A stretch of 64,000 nt of DNA, taken from positions 4,291,411-4,355,410 of the forward strand of contig NC_135161.1 in the NCBI RefSeq assembly GCF_050948215.1, written 5' to 3'. Source of the stretch: Halictus rubicundus (taxonomy: Eukaryota; Arthropoda; Insecta; Hymenoptera; Halictidae). Shown here one piece after another: positions 10,375 through 22,800 of the stretch; positions within the stretch are counted from its first letter, which is position 1, and the number at the start of each line of letters is the position of its first letter. A program made the translations under genes and the position numbers. Under the pieces are notes generated by a model. The model saw only the letters and a program-made list of their open reading frames with translations. It searched no databases and was not told the DNA's origin.

Positions 10375-12984
10375 CGTCGCCAAGGCCGCCACAGCACCTT
10401 TAAATTTTCACAGAAAAACAAACTTAAAAGTCGAGACCTGTACTTTTTTCTTCACAATTACGATCAATAGCAACTTAAAAAAAAAATTATTTATGCATTA
10501 CTCAGTAAATTAATCCTAACATTTAGAACAAATTCAAGCAGTTTGGTCCAATTTTAATAAAGTTAATTGTTTTCAAATGGTCTACAGGATTAACGTAATG
10601 GTCTTTTAATGATTCGACAGGATTTCAATACGAAATGAGGTAATTACCTTTAGTAGTAATTAATTACTTCGGTGAAAAATAAGATTCATAAAGTGTTGAT
10701 ATTTACATGATTGTGCTAATCCCAATTTTTTATAAATCTCGTTAATTCCTCGACCTGGACCACTGTGCGACGCGACGCTACGCGGGACGTGACAATAGTA
10801 TTATATAACAGCATTGTGATTTACGAAAAAATAATATTAATTAATAATAATAATAATATTGCTTTATTCAGCCTTGATAAAGGTTATGATAAAGGTGATG
10901 ATAAAGGTTATTATAAAAAGTATATTCTGCAATGATTACACATCGACTTCTGTTCTCTACAATTTTTTTTTTTATTGAAAATTGCAGAGAACAGAAGTTA
11001 ACTAAAAATGTATTCCTTCTTTCAACAATTCTAATGAACAGAGAATAATGTAATAACTAGACTGTGGATCTATATCTTGTATTTTTGATTTTTATTTAGT
11101 GACGACAATCTATAACTTTAACCATTTGTCCTGCTTTAACCGCAAAAGATACGCGAACTCTTTTCACACGCGACGATTCTTTGGACTCGCCCGAGTTGAA
11201 TGGCGTATTTATTGTATAACATTTTTGTATAAAATTAATAGAATAATATAATATTAGATTTTCTGAAGATTTTTGGAGGATAAATTAATTTTTTTGTTTC
11301 TTCGGACATACGCTCGAAATCGTTGAAAATCTGACTGAACGTGTTCTCGATATTTGTATAAAGTGATGTGAAATCATCATTTTAACGTTAAAAATTGAGG
11401 GTTGTAGGCAAAATCTACCTACGTCATAGAGTGAACCGTCTCCCTTTGGGCATATCGTGAAAAAGCTGTTACAGGTGATACAGACGTAGCGTTTGATGAA
11501 TCAAATAAAATAGTGCCGCAAGGGACAGGAGAAGATATTGTTGGACACGGTGAAATTTGCTGATCTTTCGGAATTGCTTTCCCAGAGACCGTGCGACCGA
11601 TTCTATTGAAACTTTTAGGGCGGTTCGTCATACCGTTGACGTAACGAAAGAAAATTGCTTCGACAGGAAAATATAGTTATTGTCGATATAAAAGCGTCAT
11701 TTCTGACGTCTTGTGTCTATCTAAAAGTGACAATTCAAAGTGACCTGATATTTTTCATGATTTCCTTTGTAACAGTGAATTGAGCCTGTGAATCGTGAAC
11801 GTTCCGAGAGAAAGCAATTTTTACGGAAAATCCCATGAAACAATTTATTTTAATAGTATCATCGTTGTTAGAAATTCTAACTGTTAATAGAGATTTTAAG
11901 AAATTAGAATTGTCCCAAACAACGCGTTTTACGTTCTACGTGTCGTGCTGAGTATCGTAGGAGCATGAACTGATCGCGTGCCATAGCTCTGTTAATTTTA
12001 CGGAATTTTTAATTAAAATTCCGGAGGGCCAGACAACGGTATTCGATTACAATATTTCTCGAAATCAAGCCACGAAATTCTATCGTATTCTAACAATAAT
12101 TATTCTGATTATTAAATAGATTAAGAAATAATTTAATAAATAATCAAATTGTTTGACGAATACTTCGCGTTTGCTTTAAACCTCACAAGAAAACTTCGAT
12201 TGACTATTTCGCCGAGGGATTTTTCGCATGTTCCGGGAAGTTCATATTTATTCATCGAGTTGCATTGGCGTTTGAAACAAACGGAAGAATGGGATGAAAA
12301 AGTTCTTGTTTGCATACCCGACATATGTAGATATTCCCGTTGAAATCGCGCACGTGCCGGGCTTTATTGATTAGCCGTAAAAATTCGAATTTCAATCTCC
12401 GCTCGAAAAATTTGCGTTACAGAGGGGAATCATTATTCCCGCAGGGTATTATATCCCGTCGGCCGGGATCGTGTGCGCCCGAATACGAGGCGCATACAAT
12501 TACACGCGATCCGCTTCTTGTTCCATTTTTCACGGTGGGCCCAATAAGGATCACAATTAAGCCCGTAGTGTTCGTCTTCCGCAATTTGACAGTGTCTAAC
12601 TCTCCTTACGCAAAATTATGCGCGGTGACTTCCGGCCCGTGTTAATTGCGACGTGGAATCCGTGGAACACCGTATCGAACGCGATTGTCGAGAGTGGATT
12701 GCCAAAATGGAATTGAACAACGGGCAATAAACAAACATCGTTAAGTGCTAATTTTTGTTCGCTGTGGATTTTGTGCATTTATAGAAAAATGGAAACTGGA
12801 AAGCTAAATTGTGAAGGTGTTAGAAAAATTGGAGAATATTATTTTCAATTTATGAAAGTTGTTGAAAGAACGGGCACATTTTCATCTAGTTTCTATTTTT
12901 TACGATCAACTTATTATTTATTTAGAACAATTTTATTTTCTATAAAGGTTTTCGATACAAGAATCGAAAGTTTCTTATCGAAAT
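10375..12984. other. Mostly unique sequence with one orphan Transib-like end
   Basis: A CACTGTG at 10761-10767 is followed by CGACG, the pattern of a Transib end plus target site, but no partner end is visible. The rest is AT-rich with short chance ORFs. No gene is supported. Confidence 0.35.
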
Positions 12985-13045
12985 GCAACAATGGTGATGA
13001 CACTGGCAAGACCCGTGTTGTTGACATATATCGAAAATTCACTGT
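12985..13045 (-). repeat. Fragment of the CAGTGAATTCTCGATA MITE
   Basis: The reverse complement contains GTCAACAACACGGGTCTTG and CAGTGAATTTTCGATAT, matching the left ends of the copies at 27035 and 38369. Confidence 0.65.
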
Positions 13046-14744
13046 ACTTCCAAATTTCGGTAATTCAGAAATTGTCCGGCGATCGACAAACCAGCCCTCG
13101 ATCACTTGTGACTCATCTCAACTTCGATGACCTTATGAGAACGACGAGAGACGTTTGACCTTAACTGCCGAGTCCTTCTATTTTGGGGGGTGTGAAAAAT
13201 TCATGTGCTTTTTGCCTCTCATCACGGACGCGATGCTTAACGAGATATTTTATTTATTATGGCGGGTGATTCTTGTCGATGGACTGCGGATGTTTGGGCA
13301 ATTTTCAGTTTCTGTAGTCAAACTTTAAGAAACCCCACGAAATCTTATTTTCAGTGGTAGCAACTTTGTAGATCTAAAATCAAGAAAAATTCTACTCAAT
13401 TCTATTGAATTTTGTAGTGTAGATATAATTGAAATCAATCTGAAAAGCCGGATATAATCATTTTCTTTGGGGTTATTGCAGGAAAGAAGATAGTTGAACT
13501 TCTTAAAGGTAGTTTCCGACGGATCGGTTGAAAATAATGAAAACGGTACGCTAACGTGCACCGATCAGAAACATTTCTATCTTCGTTATATCTTGGAATT
13601 ATTTCCTGCGCGAAATTGCGTGCAACATCCGTAAAAGTCGATTTTAATTTTTCTTTTTATTTAAGCACAATGGAATTCCTTATTACAAAAAAGTAAGATG
13701 TACGAGCAACAACGGTGTCAACATCTCCGCTAATTTCCCGTCAAAAAACTTCCCGCAAAGCAGCCACCTTTGTTCGCGTAAAAACGAAGGATCTCCTAAG
13801 TGGTTTTCTTGATTGAGGGGATGAAGAAATTCATTTTTATCTTCCGGAGATACGAGGACGCGCGAAATACGTCTGTAATTGTGTGTGAACCGTATAATCG
13901 TCGAGCATACTACTTGAGCATATTTCGATTTTCTAGAAACCGATAGATCTTATTTGTTTGCTAAAAGCCATTTTATTAATCGATTATACACTCGCCATAT
14001 TTTGGACAGTAGTGGTCAGTTGTGATACAGAAGCACGTTGGGGTGTTAAGGGTTAATAGATGACACGAACTTCCACGTTTATCTAACCTGATCTAATTCG
14101 TCGGGGGTTACAACTCCTAAAAGCCCCGTTTATTCGACCGGTAATTTCAAGCGATAGATCGAACCGGGCAAGTGACGAAAGTTTAAAATTCTCTGACTTT
14201 ATTAAACGTTGCTCGATCAGCTTGTAAACTTCGCCCGCGTCCCATTAACTAATTGTTTTCACAACGCCATGGTTTCCCGGCCAAGGTAAGTTATGAAAAC
14301 GAGGCTGGCCGGTGCATCCGATAACTATGCGATTCGATTCCCTGCGTCTTCAGAGCTGCACATGACTTTTTATTCCTCGGCGGAGGCTAAGGAAAATGAT
14401 TTCCATCCACAATGGCCGACGTCGCGGACGTTCTCGCCGTTCCCTCGAACTGATTCGTTCGATTGTATCAGAAACTTTCTGTATTTCGTCCTCTATGAAA
14501 CGATATGCTCTCACCTTGTTCTTATAAGGATCATTCCACGCGAAATCGGACTCTTGTTGCAGCAATGTTTCGCATTTTGTTCAAACTTGAATATATTGTA
14601 GTCACCTATGAACAAGTCTCAAAGGATTTTCATGATTTTACAGAAAAGTAAGAAAGTGTCACTCTTTTTTCATTAAATTATACGGCTAGAACTAACAAAT
14701 CGACAAAGATCAAAGATGAGTTTTTGGGAGCTTACAGTGATAAC
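13046..14744. other. Unique sequence, no supported gene
   Basis: No family match, no repeat structure and only chance ORFs were seen. Confidence 0.4.
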
Positions 14745-15212
14745 GTAAAAGAGTATACTAAAAATGTTGTCATTTGAAAAAAATGTTTTTTTCACCATTC
14801 ATGTTGCAATTGTTTGAAGTAGATGCAATATTTTCATGGCCGGAATATTCTTAAAAATTTGAAAAAGAATGGGGAGATAGGGCAAAGTGTCCCCATTACT
14901 GACCCTTTAATGAGAATTAAAATTATTTTAAGTGAACGCTGCACGTAGGTAAGACTGTCCGGCCGCTGCTTCTACCGCGCGCCAGCCGTCGGAAGCTGTA
15001 TGTCACGGTGCAGCGTTCACTTGAAATAACCTTAATTACGGAAATTTGAAAGTGTCCGCTTTTATGAGAAAGTTCCTCATTTCCCTTAAATTTTTAAAAA
15101 TGCTCCTGCCACGAAAGCAGGAACATTTGTTTCAAACAATTGCAATATAAACGGTGGAGAAACATTTTCTTCGAATGACAACATTTTTAGTCTACATACA
15201 CTCTAAGGATGC
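14745..15212. mobile_element. Foldback element with arms of about 200 bp
   Basis: The left arm (from ACTAAAAATGTTGTCATTTG near 14757) pairs with the right arm, which ends AATGACAACATTTTTAGT near 15191. Inner arm ends include TAAGTGAACGCTGCACG and GTGCAGCGTTCACTTG. A GC-rich loop of about 60 bp is at the centre (about 14945-15005). No transposase or clear target duplication is visible. Confidence 0.7.
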
Positions 15213-15281
15213 GTGCCAATTTAGAGGTAACACTGTCGCGACTTATTCTCCAGAGTCAATTCGTCAGTGTTTTATTATGCA

Positions 15282-15346
15282 CGAAAGGAATGGCACTCTC
15301 CGGTAGCATCGGAAATATTTGCTACCGGAAAGGGCTATTCCTTTCG
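15282..15346. other. 65-nt near-perfect hairpin
   Basis: Arms CGAAAGGAAT...TCCGGTAGCA and TGCTACCGGA...ATTCCTTTCG pair over about 27 bases around an 11-nt loop (TCGGAAATATT), with a few mismatches near the middle. It could be a MITE, a small-RNA precursor-like fold or a chance palindrome. No homologous copy was seen elsewhere in the window. Confidence 0.65.
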
Positions 15347-15844
15347 TATAGATAATCCGGATAGATAATACCACTTCTAATGCTGGACTGCAATTATTCA
15401 AGTAAAGGTAGTAACGAAATAAAAGTGTTATGTAATGAAACTAACTTTCGACGGCTCTTATCCATATAAAGCTATTTGGTGGCAGTATTATTACTATTTG
15501 TACAAACACACAGATACACAGATTCTTATATCTTGCAATGCACGTTGTTTTTTTCTCCGTCAACCGATTTCGATGAAATTTTCAGTTTGTGTATCACTAA
15601 CATAGAGGTAGAGATAAAAGTTTTGAAAAGTGCCTGTCTTTTTAAGTTTTAATTATAATTGTATTATTTGCTATTTTTTATACCTTATTGAATTGTTTCT
15701 TTACATTTAATATTCTTTATATTTTATAAGCAATAAACTTTATGTATAATCATTAATTGTATTGTTAAATTTAATTTTCTGTGAGTAATTGTCAATACAT
15801 ATACATTAGTAACCACATCTATTTGTCCGCGGCGAAAACCAAGC
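15347..15844. other. AT-rich sequence with a Tc1-type MITE fragment
   Basis: About 15530-15640 (TCAACCGATTTCGATGAAATTTTCAG context) matches internal arms of the foldback elements at 28.4, 32.9 and 44.1 kb. The rest is unassigned. Confidence 0.4.
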
Positions 15845-16290
15845 TGTCGAACTCGAGACGGGAAGGACTCGCCGCGTCTCTTTCTTTTCATATGCTGTCC
15901 TTCTTTGCGTCCGAAACTTCCGTCGTTCATTACACAAGTAAATATCATCGGAATTTTGTCATATTTGGTACCGTTTTCCTTAGAAAAATGCCACGAGTAT
16001 GTTGGTGAAAGTCCGATAGGAAAATAATTAATAATGAAAAATTTAATTTTTTTATTTAAAGGCCTGAGCTCACGCCAGTCTTTCATCTTTTCCGAACGTT
16101 TCGACTCTCCGCGGCTCTTTCTTTCCCATACGCTGTCCTTCTTCGAGTCCGAAACTTCAATCGTTCATTACACAAGTAATTATCATCAGAATTATATCAT
16201 ATTTGGTTTCATTTGAATCAGAAAAATGTCACGAATATGTTGGTAAAAGTTAAAAAAAAAATAATGAAAAATAAAGAAGTTTTGTAATTG
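15845..16290. repeat. Diverged direct duplication, period about 238 bp
   Basis: Two copies (about 15845-16050 and 16083-16290) share GCTGTCCTTCTT, TCCGAAACTTC, GTTCATTACACAAGTAA and AGAAAAATGYCACGA, offset by about 238 bp. The sequence is related to the foldback MITE at 34009-34262. Confidence 0.7.
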
Positions 16291-17372
16291 GATTAGGAGT
16301 GGTCTTCTGGTCTCACACCGACTGGTCCTAACCGACAATGTGCGGCCCACTCCTCGGCGATGACACGATGGTTCTCGAGTTTCGCTGTCCGCTTCTTCCT
16401 GCAACATTATATTGGAGACGGATATTCTCTCCGTTTGAATACCAGTCATTTTGGTGTGCCCAGACTCTGGGCCCCAGAGTTGGGCATTATTTATATAAAA
16501 TTAAGATAAAAAATTACTTAAATAACAATTCGAATAAAAGATACTCCATCTTTATTCGTTATTCGAAGGTTCGAATAAAAAAGGTATCTTTATTCGACGA
16601 GGATCGAATAAATAATTTTATTCGACGAGAATTTATCCGACGAATACAGATACTTTTTTTTATGCGAAGCGAATTTATTCAAACTTCGAGAAATTTTTTC
16701 ATCTTTCATCTGTATCTTTTATTCGAAGGCTTCGAATAAATGTTCGAATAACTTTTGCCGAGCGCCGAGCTTCAAAGACCCAGCGACGACAGACGACATA
16801 CAATGTAAGCGGATGGAGAATCGCGCACGAATGAAAGTTTAAACTTTTAGATTTTTCAATATATCCTCATAAAATAGTGACGAGCGAATGGAGGGGATTT
16901 TCCTGATGAAAATGAGGTCAAATCCGGGTGTAATCGACCAAGTTTCACTGATACGTAATGTTACGATAAAAATTACAATCTCATTAAAGACAGTCCAAAT
17001 GATGTCGTGTTTCGACTCATTTTGATCGGGATGAGCTCTACAACTCATTCGTATTAACAATATTGTCCTCATTAAAAACATAAAAGCATAAATTGCTAAT
17101 AATGCTGGATTCACCATCTGCTTACATTCTAGGCTGTTGGTCGGTCTTTAAAAAAAATCTTTATTCGTCGAATAAATTCATTACGTGTGGAATAGAGATA
17201 ACATAATTATTTTTATTTGACGCGTAACAAATCATTTTTTTATCTTTTATTCGCTGTTTGAAATGTCTATTTCAATAAAAATTTGCCTATCTTTGCTCCT
17301 ACAATTATATGATTTTATATTATATTAATTCATCCACGTGATTCTCTCTCAAACTCTATACTATTCGGAATA
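16291..17372. other. AT-rich region with possible hAT-type termini
   Basis: At 16459-16486 TGCCCAGACTCTGGG meets CCCAGAGTTGGGCA, which looks like two CAGAG..TGGGCA termini head to head. The following 250 bp are rich in ATTCGAATAAA motifs. No partner terminus or transposase is visible, so this is tentative. Confidence 0.3.
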
Positions 17373-17376
17373 GTAC

Positions 17377-17818
17377 TGTTATGCCGCAGGAAGGGGTAGA
17401 TGAAGAGTATCCTCGAATAAACTCCAAACTCTTCCAGCACAACTTAGGTTTATTTGGGAATAGGTCGCCAAGCAAGAATACAAGCGATTTTGTACACGAC
17501 GAATAACTTTGTAACAGACGAGTCGACTGACGGGCTACTTGTAACTTCTTCTCTGTCTGTCTCTGTCCGCGCCCTTTCGTAGGGCCTTACATAAGAGTAC
17601 AACTATGGAAGTTTGGTGGGGATGGATGACACTAGCCCTTAGAGATAGGGAATGACGTGGAGGTCGGAGTTTTCGCAGGGTTGGACTTTAATATGAAATC
17701 TCTGTACCGGTGAGTAATTTGCCTTAGTCTAGTAGATGAGAAAGCCCGTGAGTTCTGACTCATCTATTTGTCTGACTTATCTATAGAGAATAGATAAGTC
17801 TGGTAGTCTCGCATAACA
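17377..17818 (-). mobile_element. Solo LTR (442 bp)
   Basis: It starts TGTTATGCCGC and ends CTCGCATAACA, so it has TG...CA ends with an 8-bp inverted terminus TGTTATGC/GCATAACA. It is flanked by perfect 4-bp duplications GTAC at 17373-17376 and 17819-17822. On the minus strand an AATAAA lies about 75 bp from the end, which favours minus orientation. No internal retroelement coding sequence is present, so it is a solo LTR. Confidence 0.8.
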
Positions 17819-17822
17819 GTAC

Positions 17823-18308
17823 GTTAAATAAACGCTACTCTGGTTTTCAACATATTTCTGTTCCCACAGATCGATTCTTCGAACAATTATCTATAAAAAA
17901 AGTGTAAGGAAATAATGCTTGTTCATGAAATATTTTTAAATTACAAATTAAGGTATCTCATATGGAAGTAGAAATTGATTTCCCTAAAATTATGCTTTAA
18001 TAATTTCTTACGTAAAATATTTTTACGAATTTTTCGTCCTTGATATTAGTTTTACTTTTAATATTTTAAATCTTAAAAAGCAACACTAAAAGAAATATCT
18101 GTTTAATTTGAATACCTTTGTCGGAGAATGTAACATTTGATAATCGATATGGTTCCGTGATGATTCACCTTCTCACCGACGAGAATTTCCTTCGTGGTCT
18201 TCTGTACCGACGAGATACCGTCGTTGGCCTTCTGTTTCTTACTCCAGGCAAAATCTATTCTAGAGGGCGGTAGAAAGCACCGCATTTTTCGAGCGACACA
18301 TTCTCCCG
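17823..18308. other. Unique sequence, no supported gene
   Basis: AT-rich, with short CG-rich motifs such as CTTCTGTACCGACGAG near 18200. No gene or element was recognised. Confidence 0.35.
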
Positions 18309-18445
18309 TAAGGCTGGCAGTCTTTATATATATCTCGTCGGTGGTTGGGGCCGTTACCGACCGCTCCCAGTACCCACCTGGGACCCACTTTGAGACTCGC
18401 AGTTTAACACGGGGGCTGGCAGTCTTTATGTATATCTCGTCGGTG
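18309..18445. repeat. Direct repeat pair, 31 bp, 106 bp apart
   Basis: GGCTGGCAGTCTTTATRTAT followed by ATCTCGTCGGTG occurs at about 18310 and again at about 18415. It may be a remnant of a longer tandem or the inner part of an unrecognised element. Confidence 0.7.
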
Positions 18446-21188
18446 ATATGGTAATTGGTCTACTCCTATACCTCGTCCGCGGTTCCACTGTTTTCTCATG
18501 TGAAAAATTACAGGAAGGGATTCGGCGTATGATCGCTAGAGGACGGTAGAATCGACGGTAAACGGTGATGGCACCGCGAGATGGCGGCGACGTGCGCCGA
18601 TATTGACAGGTGCTAAGAGAGCATGGCGGCCAGTGTTTACGACAACTGATCGCGACCGATCGAATCCGCGGATGATCTGGGTGTTTCTCGTGTTGTTTAC
18701 GCGGCGCGGCGTTTGTTTCGGAACGGTGCTCGGTGGTTCCCGTTGCCCCGCGAGTCCTCCGCCGACCCGTTTCGCGAAGGTATCGTAACGAACGGCAGCC
18801 CGTGCGCGATCGATCCCGGTCACTGGGATAAACCTAAACGTGTGTGCTCCGCGCGATCACCAGAGAGTCTTGGATCAGAGGTGGTCGGTTTGTCGGTGAC
18901 ACGGGAGAGTGTTCGCGGAGAGGATCCCTGGGATACCACGCCGCTCTTGGTCTTAATCGTAAGTACCCGAGATCATCCCTCGTTCTAGAAAGCTAACAAT
19001 AAGAGCGAAACGATCGATGGGCCCGAGACGAAGGGGGCGGTCTCCTTTATCGAAGAGAGAGATAGAGATGGAGAGAGAGAGAACTTCTGCTGAGAATTTG
19101 ATAAGCGGCTGGACAGCAGAGGCCATCTTTGAGCCTCCCTGTGTGTGCGCTGTTCACGCCGGCGAAACAGGATCGCGATTACACGAGTCCGCGAGTCGTG
19201 TTACATAAAACGCTCCTATTCCGTCCCCATTCTGTTCCATCCTGTCGCGTTGCGTCGAGTCTCGTCGCAACGGACGACACACGCACGCTACACAATGCAC
19301 GCCTTAGATAATCGTTACGCGAGAGGAAGAACTTCCTTCTTGTTGTCGCGTGTTGCTCGGTGGACACTTTTTACGCAACTCGCGTGTTCGAGCCGTTCGT
19401 CCACGCCGAATATCCAAAGGTATCCTTTCGGAAAAACGGTACATTCCGTTATCTTCGATGGCAATTGCCAGCGAACGTCCGTCCGCTTCCGGCTATCCTT
19501 GGATCGTTCGGCTTTCCGTTGCGCAGTCTATGTATATCTTATTTCGATGGAAACCGATTTGAAATATTGCCCGTGTATCCTCGATCGATGACACCGGCGT
19601 CACGAACGGTTTATTTCGCACGCGTCGCGCGTCGGCTTTTTTTTTCATGACAGTTCGAGCCGTCAATAGGACTTTCACCGACGGCGTGTGTGTCACCGTT
19701 ACAGAGGCTAGTCAGGTGTAAATTGATCCGATGATCTGACGGTGCAAATATTTGTGTCGGTCAGCTATGAGGATCGTTCGATTCGAATAAATCGCGGCGA
19801 TCGAGAATCTCCGTCGCTTCGAGAACGAAACAATTGTAGATCGTACAGTGCTTATCTGCGTTCGCGCTCGCACCCGCACGAATTCGAAAACGCGTCGGTG
19901 TCGCATGCCGGTTGCCGCTTGCGATCGAGAATCGTCGGTCGGCCCTAGCGGCTCGTTTTTCGAACAAAAAGAATTCACCGTTGTCCCATTTAGGAGCGGA
20001 TAACCAAAACCCTTTTCTGTTTTTCGAAACGTACGTACGTTGCGCGCTAGACGTCGCCTGCCCGTTACGTAACCCGCCAAAATGTCAAGGGAAAATCGGC
20101 GAGGCGCGAATTAAATTAAAACGTTGCCTCGAACGAGTGCGATCACGATAACCATGCCAATGAGAGCGAGACTTCGTCGTAATTAACCCTCGGACGACGA
20201 CGAATCGTTTGCGGTCGACTGGATACGCGGCCGTATATACGCACGTATAGCGTACAATGTACGTACAGGAATAGTTAAACCTTCCCGGGATAGAACTGAG
20301 TTAAACTTCACCTTGGCAACCCAGAAATTTTTAACTTTTTCTTATATAATCCTATGGATCATGACGTGAAAGTTCCAAATATCGAAGTTTCAATGCGAGG
20401 AATTCACCGGTTCAAAAGTTGTGCGTGTTTGAAGTTGAGATATTTTAAGCATTTTTGACAGGTCAAATCGAGAAAACTCTTAAAGACTCGAAAGTCCAAT
20501 GATTTTTCGACGGGAACGAGCCAACGAGCCTATTTAAAAACGATCTAACGCACAGGTCGACGGGCACGCCGTTTCCCCGCTTGTTTACCTCATCTTTTTG
20601 TTATCTTATCGTCATCTCTGGCGCGAACGGCCATGCCGGTGGCAGTGTTCTTATACGGATGCGTCGAGACCGCCGGCATTCGATAATAATCTTTGTAATT
20701 ACGACGCGAAGAGAAACCTCGGAATGAACGCTGGAACAGTAAATTTTCAAAGCGTCAATCGGTCGGCGTATTTTTCTGTTTTTCCGTTATCTTTTTTTTT
20801 TTTTGCGCGCGCGTCACTCTGCCGGCAAAAAGTTGCCTCAATTGCTCGGACAATTACATGATTGCGTCTACAGGTGATTAATCGAAAGAGCAAAGGTCGG
20901 AGCAGTTGATTTCTCAAAATCAGATAATATGAAGCATCGAAGCGGCCGCGTCTCGTAAGGTCACCCGGTATGCGTCGTTCGGCGGCAGAGAATAGGTATT
21001 TCTCGTCGCGGTCCGATAGTCGATCATGTGACGCGGGCAAATGGACGATGCATCGAATCGGTTGCAGGCTGCCGGCACGGCGCGGTGCAGCATGCTGCAG
21101 CGGAACACGGTGCACGCGTAATACTGCAATTACGAGAGATTACGCGAGCACGATGGAACGAATCTCGATCGTTTCGCTCGGCTGCCGT
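18446..21188. other. CpG-rich unique sequence, no supported gene
   Basis: ORFs are open on both strands as expected of CpG-rich DNA, without domain motifs. It could contain untranslated exons or intronic sequence of a host gene, but nothing decisive is visible. Confidence 0.35.
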
Positions 21189-21196
21189 GTCGAGAG

Positions 21197-22219
21197 TAGG
21201 GCTGTTACTTTGCTTCGAAGGTCGAAGATTTCGAAGCTTCGAATATCGAAGCTTCGATTGCAGAAAATTCGAAGGTGATGAAAATCGAAGGATCGAAGGT
21301 TCGAAGCTTCGAACCTTCGATCCTTCGAAACTTCGAAACTTCGAACCTTCGATTCGTTTCCAGTTAACGGATAAAAGGAATAAATTTTCATAATTTGTTT
21401 CTATATTCACCATCTGAATTATTTCAATAATTTATTGTTAAGATAATATATTTATTATTTGAATTATCATTTCGATAGTTCACTGATAAAATAATTGTTT
21501 AAATAAATAAATTTTTACAATTTGCTTCTGTATTCATTATTTGAATTGTTATTTCAATTATTTATTGTTAAAATAACTTATTAAATAAATAAATTTTCAC
21601 AATATGTTTCTATATTCATTATTTGAATTATTTCAATAATTTATTGTTCAAATAACTGTTTAGACAATGTACACGTATTTACATAATTAATATAGGAATA
21701 CATTTCTATAGAGTATAAAAATTTATAATCTACGGAAATTTTTATAATCTATAGAAATGTGTTTCTATATTCATTATGTAAATACTTGTACATTCTTTAA
21801 ATAATTATTTTAACAATGAAATATTGAAATAATTTACATAATGTATGTAGAAACAAAATTTGAAAATTTATTCATGTAAACCATTACTTTAACAATAAAT
21901 AATTGAAATAACAATTCAAATAATGAATATAGAAAGAAATTGTAACGATTGATTTATTTAAACAATTATTTCATCAGTGAACTATCGAAATGATAATTCA
22001 AATAATAAATATATTATCTTAACAATAAATTATTGAAATAATTCAGATGGTGAATATAGAAACAAATTATGAAAATTTATTCCTTTTATCCGTTAACTGG
22101 AAACGAATGGAAGGTTCGAAGTTTCGAAGTGTCGAACCTTCGATTTTCATCACCTTCGAAGGTCCCTTCGTTCCTTCGAAGCTTCGAAGTGTCGAAGCTT
22201 CGGAAAAGTAACAGCCCTA
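21197..22219. mobile_element. hAT-type foldback element, 1,023 bp, with 8-bp TSD
   Basis: The termini are TAGGGCTGTTACTTT and its inverse at the right end. The flanks carry a perfect 8-bp duplication GTCGAGAG (21189-21196 and 22220-22227), as in hAT. The whole element is nearly palindromic with arms of about 500 bp and a centre near 21708. The outer 150 bp of each arm are packed with TTCGAAGCTTCGAA-type motifs. The inner arms hold tandem AT-rich units of about 100 bp ending in TTTCAATAATTTATTGTT. No transposase is encoded, so it must be mobilised in trans. Confidence 0.9.
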
Positions 22220-22261
22220 GTCGAGAGGCGTACCGAGCACTCGAAATATGTTTTCTGATTT

Positions 22262-22800
22262 CGGGATGAGGTGGCAAAAACCAATTTATAAATTTTTGAT
22301 TTTTATTTAAAAAGAAATTATTTGTGTACTGCCTAATAGTGAGTGCATAATGTACCAAAGTCCGATTTTTTAAGAGACATTTTTTACAGAGATATACGTA
22401 TGGTAAATAACCATTTATGCTCTCCTTGGAATTCATCAGTTTTTAGTGCAACAGTTATGCAATTATTCCGTATATATTTGAATGCTTAGAGGTCTACAAG
22501 TTATATAGGTTATTAGAAATAGCAAGCTGTTAACCGGCAAAAATAATTTCTCAAAAAAGTTGTTTAACGTTAAGTAATATGGACTAACCGCAAGCCTCTT
22601 TGCGTTGCACTCATTTTTTATTTATCTTCGGTCTAGCACTAGTCGTTTTGGCACGGTGTAATATTGATCTAACTTTGTGTAAAAAATCTCGAGACCCTTC
22701 GAGACCTCTTGGCCGCAATTTAAGTTTAAATATCAACTTTTAGAATTTCCAAGAATGAATCGTATGAAAGTTACGGTGTATTGGATGCTTTGGGTGAATT
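22262..22800. mobile_element. Fragment of the Transib-type element B family
   Basis: It shares long stretches with 40164-41770 and 27985-28390: CCTAATAGTGAGTGCATAAT, GATCTAACTTTGTG and CGCAATTTAAGTTTAAATAT. The CACAGTG terminus is absent. Confidence 0.65.
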
